Shown: in pieces, positions 32,799 through 42,797 of the stretch
Layout: each line of letters opens with the position of its first letter
How positions within the stretch are numbered: the first letter of the stretch is position 1
NCBI RefSeq assembly: GCF_000024865.1
Contig: NC_013595.1
Span: 3,596,001 to 3,660,000 of the forward strand
Direction of reading: 5' to 3'
Length of the DNA: 64,000 bases
From: Streptosporangium roseum DSM 43021
GTDB lineage: Bacteria > Actinomycetota > Actinomycetes > Streptosporangiales > Streptosporangiaceae
Notes under the pieces: generated by a model
What the model was told of the DNA's origin: nothing
Databases searched by the model: none
Seen by the model: the letters and a program-made list of their open reading frames with translations, nothing else
Translations under genes and position numbers: made by a program

Positions 32799-34760
32799 GT
32801 GCGAGTGCGTACTTATCGATGGCCGTGGCTGATCCCCGGTGCCTCGTCGACGGCCATCCTGGCCGGTGCCGTCCTGACCGTCGCGGTTCCCGTCCCGGAT
32901 GTCACCTACCTGGTACTCGACGCCGTGGTCGGCCTGACCTTCCCCCTCGTCGGGGCGCTGATCGTCACGCGCAGACCGCGTAACCTGCTCGGTTGGCTGT
33001 TCTGCCTCAGCGGTGCCGGGCTGGCGATGCAGGCGCTGGCGGGCGGCTATGCCGTGTACGGCGAGGCGCACGGGTGGCCCGGGGCCGGTTTCGCGGCCTG
33101 GGTGATGAACTGGGTGTTCTTCACCGGGTTCGGGCCGCTCTTCTTGCTGCCGATGTTGCTGCCCGACGGCCGGCTGCCGTCCCGGCGGTGGCGGTGGGTG
33201 ATCGGGACGCTGGTCCTGATGACCGTCGTGCTCCAGGCCATGCTGATGTTCCGGGACCGGAGCTGGGTCTGGGGCACCGAGGAGCCCAACCCGCTCGGTT
33301 TCGTGCCGACGGACGTCGTCGCGGTCTCCTTCGGCGCCGTGATCGTCGCGATGTCCGTCGCCGGCGTGGTCGCGGTGGCCATGCGGGTCCGCTCCGCCCA
33401 GGACCGGCGCCGGCTCCTGCCCGTACTGGCCTCGGCCGTCGCCATCGCGCTCGCCTCGATCGTCGACGCGGCGCCGCCGGACGGCCTGCCGCTGCTCGGG
33501 GCGTGGCTTCAGGCGGCGACCCTGCCGCTGCTCCCCGCCGCGGCGGCGGTCGCGATCTTCCGCTACCGGCTGTTCGACATCGAGGTGCTGATCCGGCGTA
33601 CCGTCGTCTACGTCGCGGTCACGTGCCTGCTGCTCGGCGCCTACCTGGCGACGGTCACCACGTTCGACACGCTGCTGCGGCAGGACGGCGGGGTGCTGGA
33701 ACCTCTCCTGGGCACCGCTGTGGTGGCGGTGGCGTTCGCACCGCTCCGCGACGCGGTACAGCGGGCGGTGGCCCGCCTGCTCTTCGGCAACCGGGGCGAT
33801 CCCGCGGCGGCGCTGTCCCTGCTCGGCCAGCGGCTGGAGGTGTCGGCCGACCCGACGCGGCTCCTCGACGGCGCCGCGGAGACCGTGGCGCACACGCTCC
33901 GGCTTCCCTCGGTCGCCGTGCTCGCCGCCGACGGCACGCCCGTCTCCGTCGTCGGCGGCGTCCCCGAACACGGGGTACGGCTGCCGCTGCTGAGCGGCGG
34001 TCAGCGGGAAGGGGAACTGCGCGCCGCCCCGCGCTCGCCGGGTGAGGACCTGTCCAGGTTGGACCTGGCCGTACTCGACGATCTCGCCCGGCACCTGGCG
34101 GTGGCTCTCGCCGCGGTACGCCTGGCCCGGGAGGTCCAGTCCTCGCGCGAGCGACTGGTCATCGCGCGCGAGGAGGAGCGCCGCCGTCTCCGCCGCGACC
34201 TGCACGACGGCCTCGGCCCCGGCCTGGCCACCATCTGCGTCCGGCTGGATCTGATCCGGGCCATGGCACCGGCCGGCCTGCGCGACCAGCTCCGGGAAGT
34301 ACGGCAGCTCACCGACGGGCTCGTCGGTGACATCCGCCGGACCGTGCATGATCTGCGGCCCCCGGCGCTGGACGAGCTCGGCCTGGACGGCGCGCTGGAG
34401 GACCTCGTCCTGGACATCGCCCCGGATCCCGGCGGCGGTCCGGCGGTCGCTGTCAGAGCTCCGCTGCCGTTCCCGGCCCTCCCGGCGGCGGTGGAGGTGG
34501 CCGCGTACCGGATCAGCCAGGAAGCTCTGGCCAATGCGCTCCGGCACGCGGACGCGTCGAACGTGGAGATCACGGTGAGGGCCGAGCCGGAGCGGCTGTT
34601 CCTGGAGATCCGCGACGACGGCCGCGGCCTGCCCGACCCCGTCGTAGAGGGAGTGGGATCGGGCAGCATGCGGGAGCGGGCCGCCGAGCTCGGCGGCCTG
34701 TTGCGAAGGACGTCCAGCCAGGGAAAGGGCACGATCGTCGAGGCGGTGCTTCCCCTGTGA
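32799..34760 (+). CDS. NarL-type sensor histidine kinase
   Basis: A 653-residue kinase. N-terminal sensor region has about seven to eight membrane helices with only short loops (residues about 8-270), then a GAF-like or linker region (about 330-435), a DHp domain of the HisKA_3 class with phospho-acceptor H469 in RRRDLHDGLGPGLA, and a C-terminal ATPase domain with YRISQEALANALRHA (N-box) and LEIRDDGRGLPDP (G1). It is coupled with the response regulator by a GTGA overlap. The start is not certain: GTG 32799 and GTG 32805 are both possible with no clear ribosome site. The stimulus may be membrane-derived, for example envelope stress or antibiotics. Confidence 0.9.
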   Translation: MRVRTYRWPWLIPGASSTAILAGAVLTVAVPVPDVTYLVLDAVVGLTFPLVGALIVTRRPRNLLGWLFCLSGAGLAMQALAGGYAVYGEAHGWPGAGFAAWVMNWVFFTGFGPLFLLPMLLPDGRLPSRRWRWVIGTLVLMTVVLQAMLMFRDRSWVWGTEEPNPLGFVPTDVVAVSFGAVIVAMSVAGVVAVAMRVRSAQDRRRLLPVLASAVAIALASIVDAAPPDGLPLLGAWLQAATLPLLPAAAAVAIFRYRLFDIEVLIRRTVVYVAVTCLLLGAYLATVTTFDTLLRQDGGVLEPLLGTAVVAVAFAPLRDAVQRAVARLLFGNRGDPAAALSLLGQRLEVSADPTRLLDGAAETVAHTLRLPSVAVLAADGTPVSVVGGVPEHGVRLPLLSGGQREGELRAAPRSPGEDLSRLDLAVLDDLARHLAVALAAVRLAREVQSSRERLVIAREEERRRLRRDLHDGLGPGLATICVRLDLIRAMAPAGLRDQLREVRQLTDGLVGDIRRTVHDLRPPALDELGLDGALEDLVLDIAPDPGGGPAVAVRAPLPFPALPAAVEVAAYRISQEALANALRHADASNVEITVRAEPERLFLEIRDDGRGLPDPVVEGVGSGSMRERAAELGGLLRRTSSQGKGTIVEAVLPL

Positions 34761-35440
34761 GCTTCATGCCGACAGGTGAGCCTGTGAGCTCCGAGTCGAT
34801 CGGTGAACCGATCCGCGTGCTGCTCGTGGACGACCACCCGCTGCTCCGGCACGGCCTGAGGGCGCTGCTGGAGCAGGTCGGCGGGGCCGAGGTGGTGGGC
34901 GAGGCGGGGGACGGAGAGGAGGCGATCGCGCTCGTCCTGTCACTGAACCCGGACGTCGTCGTGATGGACCTGGTGATGCCGGGGGTCACGGGGATCGAGG
35001 CGACCCGGACGCTGATCGACCGGCGGCCCGATCTCGGCGTGCTCGTGCTGACGATGAGTGAGGACGACGCGTCGGTCTTCGCCGCGTTGCGCGCCGGAGC
35101 TCGGGGCTATGTCCTCAAGGGCGCGGACGGCAACGACTTCATCGCCGCCGTCCGGGCCGTCGCCAGGGGAGAGGCGGTGTACGGCCCGGCGGTGGCCCGC
35201 CGTATCCGGAGGTTCCTCACCACAGGCCCGGAGAGCGGCCCTTTCCCGGAGCTGACCCAGCGGGAGCGGGAGATCCTCGACCTGCTCGCCTCGGGGAAGA
35301 GCAACGCCGAGATCGCCCGGCGGCTCTTCCTCAGCCAGAAGACCGTCAAGAACCACCTCACCTCGATATTCGCGAAGCTGCAGGTGGCCGACCGTACCCA
35401 GGCAGTGGTCCGCGCCCGTCGCGCCGGCCTGGGGGAGTGA
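34757..35440 (+). CDS. NarL/LuxR-type response regulator
   Basis: A 227-residue regulator: receiver domain (about 19-135, acceptor D71 in VVVMDLVMPG, acidic pair at VLLVDDHPLL) and a LuxR-type helix-turn-helix (about 163-223; LTQREREILDLLASGKSNAEIARRLFLSQKTVKNHL). GTG 34757 overlaps the kinase stop. An in-frame GTG near residue 10 could be an alternative start. It should be phosphorylated by the upstream kinase and control unknown genes; proline dehydrogenase immediately downstream is separated by 100 bp and its own promoter-like region. Confidence 0.93.
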   Translation: MSFMPTGEPVSSESIGEPIRVLLVDDHPLLRHGLRALLEQVGGAEVVGEAGDGEEAIALVLSLNPDVVVMDLVMPGVTGIEATRTLIDRRPDLGVLVLTMSEDDASVFAALRAGARGYVLKGADGNDFIAAVRAVARGEAVYGPAVARRIRRFLTTGPESGPFPELTQREREILDLLASGKSNAEIARRLFLSQKTVKNHLTSIFAKLQVADRTQAVVRARRAGLGE

Positions 35441-35548
35441 GGTGAGGCTGCCTGGACTCGATCGTCCAGCGGGAAGGCGTCCACCGGTGAATCTGTAAAA
35501 ACAATATTCGTTGGTGATAGAGTCCGGGAGCTGAAGAAGGAGATGACC

Positions 35549-36520
35549 ATGACCTCATCGACGATCGGGTCCCGGAGACCCGAGGAACTCGCGGCCGAGA
35601 CGCTGCGCGCCCTGGCGCTGGACGAAGCCCTTAAATGGCGGATCGCGGCCGACCCCGTGCTGCTCCCCATCGCCCGGCGGGTCGCCGGACGCTACATCGG
35701 CGGGGAGACCCCGCAGGAGGCGCTCGGGCGGGTCCGTGAGATCAACGCCAGGGGACAGGCCGCCTCGGTCGAATACGCGGGCGAGAGCTGCCGGGACGCC
35801 GCGCGGGCCGTGGCGGAGACGGAGGTGTTCGTCGCCCTCGCCGGGCAGGTCGCCGAACAGGGGCTGAACTGTTCGATCTCGCTCGACCTGTCCCACATCG
35901 GCTCGGTGGTCGACGCCGAGCTGGGCCTGGCCAACGCCGTCCGCGTCGCCGAGGCGGCGGCGGGCGCCGGCCAGGAGATGATGATCTCCATGGAGGGGTC
36001 GGACCGGACCGACCTCATCCTGTGGACCCACGGGCGGCTGTGCGAGCGGTTCGACCACGTCGGCATCACGGTTCAGGCCCGGCTGCACCGGACCGCCGAG
36101 GACCTTCCCCGCCTGCTGGAACGCCCCGGGCGCATCCGCCTGGTGAAGGGGGCCTTCCTCGAACCCGAGTCCGTCGCCTACCCGCGCGGCGGGGCCGACC
36201 TCCGGACGGCCTACCTCCGCTACGCGAGGGCCCTGCTCGACAGCGGCCACGCCTGCTCCATCGCCACCCACGACCAGGACATCCTCGACGAGCTCCACAA
36301 CCACCTGGCCGGTGCGCGGCGGGAGGCGGAGCGCTTCGAGTTCGAGACGCTGCTCGGCCTCGGCCCCGAGCAGCTGCGCTCCGCGCAGTCGCGCGGCTAC
36401 CCGGTCCGCGAGTACGTCATCTTCGGCACCGAATGGTGGCTCTACGTCTGCAACCGGATCGCCGAGGACCCGTCCCGCCTGTTCCAGGCACTCGCCGACG
36501 CCGTACCGGCAGGTGCGTGA
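35549..36520 (+). CDS. Proline dehydrogenase family protein
   Basis: A 323-residue flavin-dependent TIM-barrel enzyme that would oxidise proline to pyrroline-5-carboxylate. Signatures: ISLDLSHIGS, ITVQARLHRT, RIRLVKGAFLEPES (family RLVKGAYxE), CSIATHDQDIL, FEFETLLGLGPEQL and VREYVIFGTEWWLYVCNRIAED near the C-terminus. Length fits the monofunctional actinobacterial type; the P5C dehydrogenase partner is not in this window. ATG 35549 has GAAGGAG six bases upstream; ATG 35543 is inside that site. An AT-rich promoter-like patch lies at about 35490-35525. Confidence 0.9.
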   Translation: MTSSTIGSRRPEELAAETLRALALDEALKWRIAADPVLLPIARRVAGRYIGGETPQEALGRVREINARGQAASVEYAGESCRDAARAVAETEVFVALAGQVAEQGLNCSISLDLSHIGSVVDAELGLANAVRVAEAAAGAGQEMMISMEGSDRTDLILWTHGRLCERFDHVGITVQARLHRTAEDLPRLLERPGRIRLVKGAFLEPESVAYPRGGADLRTAYLRYARALLDSGHACSIATHDQDILDELHNHLAGARREAERFEFETLLGLGPEQLRSAQSRGYPVREYVIFGTEWWLYVCNRIAEDPSRLFQALADAVPAGA

Positions 36521-36704
36521 CACCCCCGAGCGGGCCGCACGCCGGCCGGGGGGCCTGATGCCCGGAGACCGGCACGGGGGCGGGCCGCGACCGCCGGCCC
36601 CCTCCCCGGGGCCGCGCGCGGTTCACGCCTCCCTCCCCGGGGTACGTCGGTGCCGCCGGCCACCTCGCGCGGGGGTGGGAAGGGGCGGGCGAAAGGGGAG
36701 AGGG

Positions 36705-37277
36705 ATGCGTGGACTCGTGTGGATGAAGGACGAGGGCGCCGAATACGCCGAGGTGGGCCTCGCGTCGGAGCTGACGGCGGTCGGCGTGGCGATCGGGACG
36801 GATCCCGTGCCCTACCGGCTGGAGTACATCCTGCGGACCCTCCCCGGATACATGACCGAGCTGCTCTCCGTACGGGTCCACGGCGCGGACTGGCACCGGG
36901 CGCTCGACCTGCGCCGCTCCGCCCACGGGACCTGGTCGTGCGAGACCAAGGAGGAGGGGCGCCTCGGCGGGCCGCCGCCCGGCGGGGACATGAACGTCCT
37001 GAACGGCGCGCTCGACTGCGACCTCGGGCTATCGCCGCTGACGAACACCATGCCGGTGCTCCGTCACGGCCTCGACAAGTGCGAGGGGCGGATGGACTTC
37101 GTCATGGCCTGGGTCCAGGTCCCGCACCTGCACGTGATCCGCCACCCCCAGCGCTACACCCATCTCGCCCCCGGCGCGGTGCGCTACGAGAGCGAGGGCT
37201 TCAGTGCCGATCTCACCTTCGACGACGACGGCATCGTCACCGACTACCCGGGCCTGGCGAAGCTGATCGCCTCCTGA
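36705..37277 (+). CDS. Putative glycolipid-binding family protein
   Basis: A 190-residue soluble protein without signal peptide. The pattern RGLVWMKDEGAEYAEVGL, GVAIGTDPVPYRLEYILR, GTWSCETKEEGRL, GALDCDLGLSPLTNTMPVLRHGL and YESEGFSADLTFDDDGIVTDYPGLAK matches the small family annotated as putative glycolipid-binding (DUF1089). The family has a beta-barrel fold; its ligand is not firmly established. ATG 36705 follows GGGGAGAGGG. It converges on the NRPS genes with a strong terminator between. Confidence 0.85.
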   Translation: MRGLVWMKDEGAEYAEVGLASELTAVGVAIGTDPVPYRLEYILRTLPGYMTELLSVRVHGADWHRALDLRRSAHGTWSCETKEEGRLGGPPPGGDMNVLNGALDCDLGLSPLTNTMPVLRHGLDKCEGRMDFVMAWVQVPHLHVIRHPQRYTHLAPGAVRYESEGFSADLTFDDDGIVTDYPGLAKLIAS

Positions 37278-37348
37278 CGGCCCGCGCCCGCCGCCCGTTC
37301 GGCCGTCCCCGCGTACGGCGGAGCCGAGGTGGCCATCGGGGACGGCGG

Positions 37349-37385
37349 CACCCGGGGTCCGGGGCGTCGCTCCGGACCCCGGGTG
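37349..37385. terminator. Bidirectional terminator between the glycolipid-binding gene and NRPS 2
   Basis: A perfect 14-bp stem (37349-37362 with 37372-37385), nine-base loop, between convergent coding ends. Confidence 0.85.
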
Positions 37386-37402
37386 AGGGGGCGCGAGGCC
37401 CC

Positions 37403-40400
37403 TCACCCTCTCCGGCCGGCGTCCTCCAGCAGGACGGCGTCCGCCTCGACCTGGACCGCGTCCAGGTCATCGGCGATCTCGGCGCCCGCCACCGCGTCGG
37501 GCAGCGCGTCCTCCATCCGGCGCAGCGGCCGGTACCACAGCCCCAGCGCGCCCCAGAGCATCAGCAGCGCACCGCAGACGACCAGCAGCAGCCCGGCGCC
37601 GCGCCCCGGCCCCACCCCGACGACGTCACCGACGAGCGTGTCCGCCAGGGCGCCACCCGGGACGAGCAGCGGGCCGAAGACATCGTCGGCCAGCGACGGC
37701 GCGGTGAGGAACGCCAGCGGTGTCATCGACACCGCCAGCATCTGGTTGGTGGCCAGCACCCGGCCCTGTAGCTCCAGGCCGACCTTGAGCTGGATGAGCG
37801 CCAACCAGTGCGCGTTGAGCACGGTGAGGAACACCCACGACATCAGCCCGCCGAAGGCCGCCAGCGCCAGCGAGGGCCGCAGCCCGACCAGCAGCACCCC
37901 GGCCCCGAAACCGATCACGAAGCCGACCATGCCGATCGCGCGACGCTCGGTGCCGCCCCAGAACACCATGACCAGCGAGCCGAGCACCGCGCCCACGCCT
38001 TGCATCGCGGTCACCGCGCCCACGCCCGCGACGTCGCCGAACGACAGCACCGCGGGCACGGTCACGGCCAGGGCGAGCATGTTCAGGTAGTTCATCACGA
38101 CGAAGAACCCGATCATGATCATCAGGGGGCGGCGCCGTACGAGGAAGCGCCAGCCGCCGACGATGGCCTGCCCGAAGGACTCCTCCAGGCGGTAGAACAG
38201 CCGGTCGGGGAAGCGGACCAGCAGCAGCGTGCCGAGCCCGGCGAGAAACGTGACGATGTTCACGGCCACCACGCCGTGCAGCCCGACCAGCGCGATGAGC
38301 GCGGCGCCGCCCAGCGGGCCGATGAGCATGCCCAGACCGGTGCCGAGGTTCGCCACCGCGTTGGCCTGCATAAGGTACGGCTTGGGCACCAGCTGCGCCA
38401 CCGCCGCCAGGTAGGCGGGCCGGTGGAAGGCCGTCACCAGCGACAGCAACCCGGCGATTATCCCGACCTGCCAGACCTCCAGCCGCCCCAGCCACAGCAG
38501 GATCACCAGGGCCGCGGTGGCCGCGGCGGAGACACCGTCGCACACCAGCATGACCCGCCTGCGGTCGACCCGGTCGGCGACCGCGCCGCCCAGCGGCGCC
38601 GCCAGCAGCGACGGCAGCAGCGCGAGCATGCTGACCAGGGCGTAGTCCAGCACCCGGCCGCTCTCCTGGTAGGCCCACACGCCCAGCGCGAAGGAGGTCA
38701 GCGCGGCACCGAGCAGCGACACGGTCTGTCCGGCCGCGACGGTGTAGAAGCGGCGCAGGTCCCTGCGGGCGCTCCGGCCCGCGACCTCGACCTCCCCGAC
38801 CGGCTCGGGCAGGTCGCCGCCGGCCCAGCGGTCCAGGTGCTCGGAGATGTGCCGGGCCAGGGGCTCGGCCTGGTGCTTGATGAAGTAGTGACCGGCCCGG
38901 GGGATCGTGGCCAGCCCCACCCGGTCGGCGAACGCCCCCCACTCCCGGTAGCGCTCCTGGTAGAGCTCGGTCGCGCGGTCCCGCTCGCCGATCACGCACA
39001 GCAGCGGCGCCGCGAGCCTGCGCTCCTCGCCGGCGGGGGTGTCGAGGTGGCGGCTGAACCACGCCTGCGCCTCCTCGACGTCGTGCCGCAGGCCGCGCAG
39101 CATGGTCCCGGTGTCGCCGAAGTCCTCGTCCAGGGCGCCCAGCGTGCGCAGGAAGTCGCGCTGGGTGCGGTCGGAGGCCCAGCGATGGGCGGGGAACCTC
39201 CGGTTCCACCAGGCCGACAGCCGTCCGGGCAGCCGGGCGTCGGGGAAACTGCCGCCGACGAAGACGCCGGTGACCGGAGTCCCGGACGCCTCCAGCCGCA
39301 GCGCCAGCTCGGTCGCGGCGGCCGAGCCGACGCAGTGGCCGTACAGCACGATCGGGCCGGAGATCCCGGCCAGCTCAGCCACGATCCGGTCGACCAGCTC
39401 CGGCATCGGCAGCATGGCCTCGTCGGGCCGCGCCGGGTCGTGCCCGGGCAGCTCGACGGCGAGCACCGCCGTGGTGGGGCAGGAGCGGGTCAGCGCGGTG
39501 GCGAGCGGTTGGTAGGCGGCGGCCGAGCCGCCGCCGTAGGGCAGGCAGATGACGGTACGGCTCGCCGTGCGCGGACCGGCCAGCCGGTGCAGCAGCCCGG
39601 CCGGGGCCTCGGCGCCGCCGTCGAGATGGGCGGCCAGCTCGCGGACCGTGGGCCGGGTGAACAGGTCGATCACCCGCAGCGACGGGTCGATCTCCCGGAC
39701 CGCCCGGACCGCGCGGAAGGAGTCGCCGCCCAGTGCGAAGAAGTCGTCGTCGACGCCGACCTCCACGTCCAGGATGTCCGCCCACACCGCGGCGATGCGC
39801 ACCTCGGTCGGCGTGCTCGGCGCGACCCGCTCCGCGGCGGGCGCCGCCTCGGGGATCGGCAGGCGGGCCCGGTCGACCTTGCCCAGCGGGGTGAGCGGCA
39901 GCTCGTCGAGGACGACGATCGCGGGCGGGACCATGTAGTCGGGCAGCCGCTCGCGCAGCCCCGCCCGGATTACGGCGAGGTCCACCGAGGCGGGTGCGAC
40001 CCAGGCGGCCAGCCGCCGGGAGCGTCCCTCTCCGACCGGCAGCACCGCGGCCTCCCGGACCCCGGGCTGCTCCTGCAGCGCGGCCTTCACCTCGCCCAGC
40101 TCCACCCGGAAGCCCCTGATCTTGACCTGGTCGTCGACCCGGCCGAGGAACTCCACCAGCCCGGCGGAGTTGAGCCGGACCCGGTCGCCGGTGCGGTAGC
40201 AGCGGTCGATCCCGGCCACCGGGTCGGGGACGAACCGCTCGGCGGTCAGGTCGGGGCGGTTCAGGTAGCCGCGGGCCAGGCTGGGACCGGCAACCCACAG
40301 CTCACCCGGCACCCCGGCGGGCAGTGGACGGCTCGCGGCGTCGACGACGTAGCAGTCGACGCCGGCCAGCGGGCGGCCCAGCGGGACAGACCCCGACCTC

Positions 40401-42733
40401 GACGGCGGGTCGGGCACCCGGCCGCCGAGCACCGAGACCATGGTCTCCGTCGGCCCGCAGTGGATCTGCACCTCCAGGTCGGGGCCGGCCGCCCGGACGC
40501 GCTCGGCCAGCTCCCACGACGTCGCCTCGCCGGCGAGGATCAGCAGCCGGCGCGGCAGCATCCGGGCCAGGTCGCCGTGGGCGGCCAGCAGCTCCAGATG
40601 GCTGGGCACCATCTTGATCACGTCGACGGGATGCGCCGCGAGGTAGGCGGCGTACGCCTCCGGGTCGGTGGCGGCGTCCTGGTCCACCAGATGGACGGCG
40701 GCGCCCCGGACGAGCGCGCCGTACAGGCAGGTCAGCACCAGGTCGGAGGCGATCGTGGAGACCACGCCGTAGGAGGAGTGGACGTCGGGCACCAGCTCGG
40801 CCAGGCCGTGCAGGTAGTGCAGCGCCGACCGGTGCTCGATCGCGGCACCCTTGGGCCGCCCGGTGGAGCCGGAGGTGAAGATCACATGCGCGAGGTGGCC
40901 GGGGGTGACGTCGACCTCCACGGGATCGTCGGGCCCGGCGGCCAGCAGGTCGGGCAGGACCAGCGTGCCGGGGACCCGGCCGGCGTGCTCGCGGTCGGCC
41001 AGTACGACGCGCGCGCCAGCCGTCTCCATCATGTAGGCGAGGCGGTCGTCGGGGTAGGCGGGCTCCATCGGCATGTACGCCCCACCCGCCCGCAGCACGC
41101 CGAGGAGCGCGGGGACCAGCACGGATCGGCGATCGACCAGCACTCCGACCGGCTCGTCCGGCCGCACCCCGGCCGCGGTCAGGTGACGTGCCAGGCGGTT
41201 GGCCAGCCGGTCCACCTCGCCGTAGGTGAGCGATCCGGAGGCGTCCACCACGGCGGTCGCCTCCGGCGTGCGCCGCGCCCGGTCGCCGATCACCGCGTGC
41301 AGCGGCCGGGTCAGGTCCATCCGTGTCCGCGCGCCCGCGACGGCGGGCCCGGACACCGGCTCCAGCGGCACGGCCGCCGCGGGAGCGTCCAGGTCGGCGA
41401 GCATGCCCTCCAGCAGGTTCAGGTACCAGCCGGCCATACGCCGCGCGGTCGGCCCGTCGAACAGGTCGGTACGGTAGGTCAGCTCACCGTCGTACTCCTC
41501 GCCCTCGTTGACGAAGGCGAGGTTGAGGTCGTATTTGGTGGTGCGCGGCGGAGGCGGCGCCTGCTCCGCGGTGAGGCCGGGGAAGTCCAGCGCCTGGGGG
41601 CGGTCGTCCAGGACGTTGAGCAGCGCCTGGAAGATCGGAGTGGTGGCGAGGCTGCGCTCGGGGTGCAGGTGCTCCACGATCCGCTCGAAGGGCACGTCGC
41701 GGTGGGTGAGGGCGTCCAGCACGGCGTCCTTGGTCCGGACCAGCAGCTCGCGGCCGGTCGGCTCGCCGGACCTGTCGCCGCGCAGGACGAGCGTGTTGAC
41801 GAAGCAGCCGAGCATGTGCGCGGTGTCGGGATGGAGCCGTCCCGCCTCGGGCACGCCGACCGGCACGTCGTCGGTGCCGGAGATCCGGCCCAGCAGCTCC
41901 TGCCAGGCGGCCAGCAGCACCATGAACGGGGTGCAGCCGGTCTCGGCGGCGACCCCGCGGACCCGGGCGGTCAGCGCGGGCGCCAGCCGTAACGGGACGG
42001 CGGCGCCCGACCAGTCGGCGATCGACGGCCGGGCCCGGTCCACGGGCAGGTCCAGGACCGGTTCGAGCCCGGCCAGCCGTCCGGTCCACCAGGCGAGGTC
42101 GCCCTCCGGCCGCCCGGCCAGCCACGCCGCGTAGTCGGCGTACTGCACCTTCGGCGGTGCGGGCGGCTCGGCCATGCCAAGCCGTGCCGCATACAGGGCG
42201 GCCAGCTCGGCCAGCGCCAGGTTCCGCGACCAGGCGTCGAAGGCGATGTGATGCACGGTCAGCGCCAGGACGTGCTCGTCGGCGCCGGTGAGGCGGAGCA
42301 GCAGGGCGCGGGCGGGAGGCTCGGAGTCCAGCGCGAACGGGCGAGCGAGCTCCCCCTGCAGCCGCGCCTCCAACAGATCGTGGTCGTCGAGGTCCTCGAC
42401 CGTGATCGGGACCCGGTCGGCGTCGACCGGGGTGGCGCCCTCGTCGGTGACCAGGCTGCGCAACACCTCGTGCCGGTCCGCGAGGTCGCGTACGGCGCCC
42501 AGCAGCGCGGCGGTGTCCAGCGGGCCGCGCAGCCGTACGGCGGCGGGCACGTTGTAGGCGGCCCGGTCGTCGAGTTGGGCGAGGAACCACAGCCGTGCCT
42601 GGGCGGGCGACAGCGGAGCGGGACCGCCGGTCGCCTCCCTGGCGGGGATCGCCGGGGCGGTCCGGGCGGCGGTGCGGCGCGCGGCCGACAGCCGGGCCGC
42701 GAGGGCGCTCCGGCGCTCGTCGCTGATGGTCAT
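37403..42733 (-). CDS. Non-ribosomal peptide synthetase with C-terminal MFS exporter (C-A-T-TE-MFS)
   Basis: A 1776-residue fusion. Condensation domain about 35-455 (LTVHHIAFDAWS; HHxxxDA, so the usual final Gly is Ala), adenylation about 475-960 (TSGSTGRPKG, GELWVAGPSLARGYLNRP, YRTGD, GKVDRARLP), carrier site S1005 in FALGGDSFRAV, thioesterase about 1045-1305 with GHCVG (C1134, Cys in place of Ser) and H1282 in AGHYF, then about 12 membrane helices of an MFS transporter (about 1325-1715). Read by eye, the adenylation pocket residues (DLTKIAHVS) resemble aspartate-activating domains. It should add the last residue, release the peptide, and export it. Start ATG 42733; GGAGGG upstream; 64 bases after the partner NRPS. 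Confidence 0.92.
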   Translation of the reverse strand: MTISDERRSALAARLSAARRTAARTAPAIPAREATGGPAPLSPAQARLWFLAQLDDRAAYNVPAAVRLRGPLDTAALLGAVRDLADRHEVLRSLVTDEGATPVDADRVPITVEDLDDHDLLEARLQGELARPFALDSEPPARALLLRLTGADEHVLALTVHHIAFDAWSRNLALAELAALYAARLGMAEPPAPPKVQYADYAAWLAGRPEGDLAWWTGRLAGLEPVLDLPVDRARPSIADWSGAAVPLRLAPALTARVRGVAAETGCTPFMVLLAAWQELLGRISGTDDVPVGVPEAGRLHPDTAHMLGCFVNTLVLRGDRSGEPTGRELLVRTKDAVLDALTHRDVPFERIVEHLHPERSLATTPIFQALLNVLDDRPQALDFPGLTAEQAPPPPRTTKYDLNLAFVNEGEEYDGELTYRTDLFDGPTARRMAGWYLNLLEGMLADLDAPAAAVPLEPVSGPAVAGARTRMDLTRPLHAVIGDRARRTPEATAVVDASGSLTYGEVDRLANRLARHLTAAGVRPDEPVGVLVDRRSVLVPALLGVLRAGGAYMPMEPAYPDDRLAYMMETAGARVVLADREHAGRVPGTLVLPDLLAAGPDDPVEVDVTPGHLAHVIFTSGSTGRPKGAAIEHRSALHYLHGLAELVPDVHSSYGVVSTIASDLVLTCLYGALVRGAAVHLVDQDAATDPEAYAAYLAAHPVDVIKMVPSHLELLAAHGDLARMLPRRLLILAGEATSWELAERVRAAGPDLEVQIHCGPTETMVSVLGGRVPDPPSRSGSVPLGRPLAGVDCYVVDAASRPLPAGVPGELWVAGPSLARGYLNRPDLTAERFVPDPVAGIDRCYRTGDRVRLNSAGLVEFLGRVDDQVKIRGFRVELGEVKAALQEQPGVREAAVLPVGEGRSRRLAAWVAPASVDLAVIRAGLRERLPDYMVPPAIVVLDELPLTPLGKVDRARLPIPEAAPAAERVAPSTPTEVRIAAVWADILDVEVGVDDDFFALGGDSFRAVRAVREIDPSLRVIDLFTRPTVRELAAHLDGGAEAPAGLLHRLAGPRTASRTVICLPYGGGSAAAYQPLATALTRSCPTTAVLAVELPGHDPARPDEAMLPMPELVDRIVAELAGISGPIVLYGHCVGSAAATELALRLEASGTPVTGVFVGGSFPDARLPGRLSAWWNRRFPAHRWASDRTQRDFLRTLGALDEDFGDTGTMLRGLRHDVEEAQAWFSRHLDTPAGEERRLAAPLLCVIGERDRATELYQERYREWGAFADRVGLATIPRAGHYFIKHQAEPLARHISEHLDRWAGGDLPEPVGEVEVAGRSARRDLRRFYTVAAGQTVSLLGAALTSFALGVWAYQESGRVLDYALVSMLALLPSLLAAPLGGAVADRVDRRRVMLVCDGVSAAATAALVILLWLGRLEVWQVGIIAGLLSLVTAFHRPAYLAAVAQLVPKPYLMQANAVANLGTGLGMLIGPLGGAALIALVGLHGVVAVNIVTFLAGLGTLLLVRFPDRLFYRLEESFGQAIVGGWRFLVRRRPLMIMIGFFVVMNYLNMLALAVTVPAVLSFGDVAGVGAVTAMQGVGAVLGSLVMVFWGGTERRAIGMVGFVIGFGAGVLLVGLRPSLALAAFGGLMSWVFLTVLNAHWLALIQLKVGLELQGRVLATNQMLAVSMTPLAFLTAPSLADDVFGPLLVPGGALADTLVGDVVGVGPGRGAGLLLVVCGALLMLWGALGLWYRPLRRMEDALPDAVAGAEIADDLDAVQVEADAVLLEDAGRRG

Positions 42734-42797
42734 GAGCCCTCCTTCGCCGGTCCCGTGACCAAAGTGCCGTGTCTGCCGATGGTCTCGACAAGCTCGG

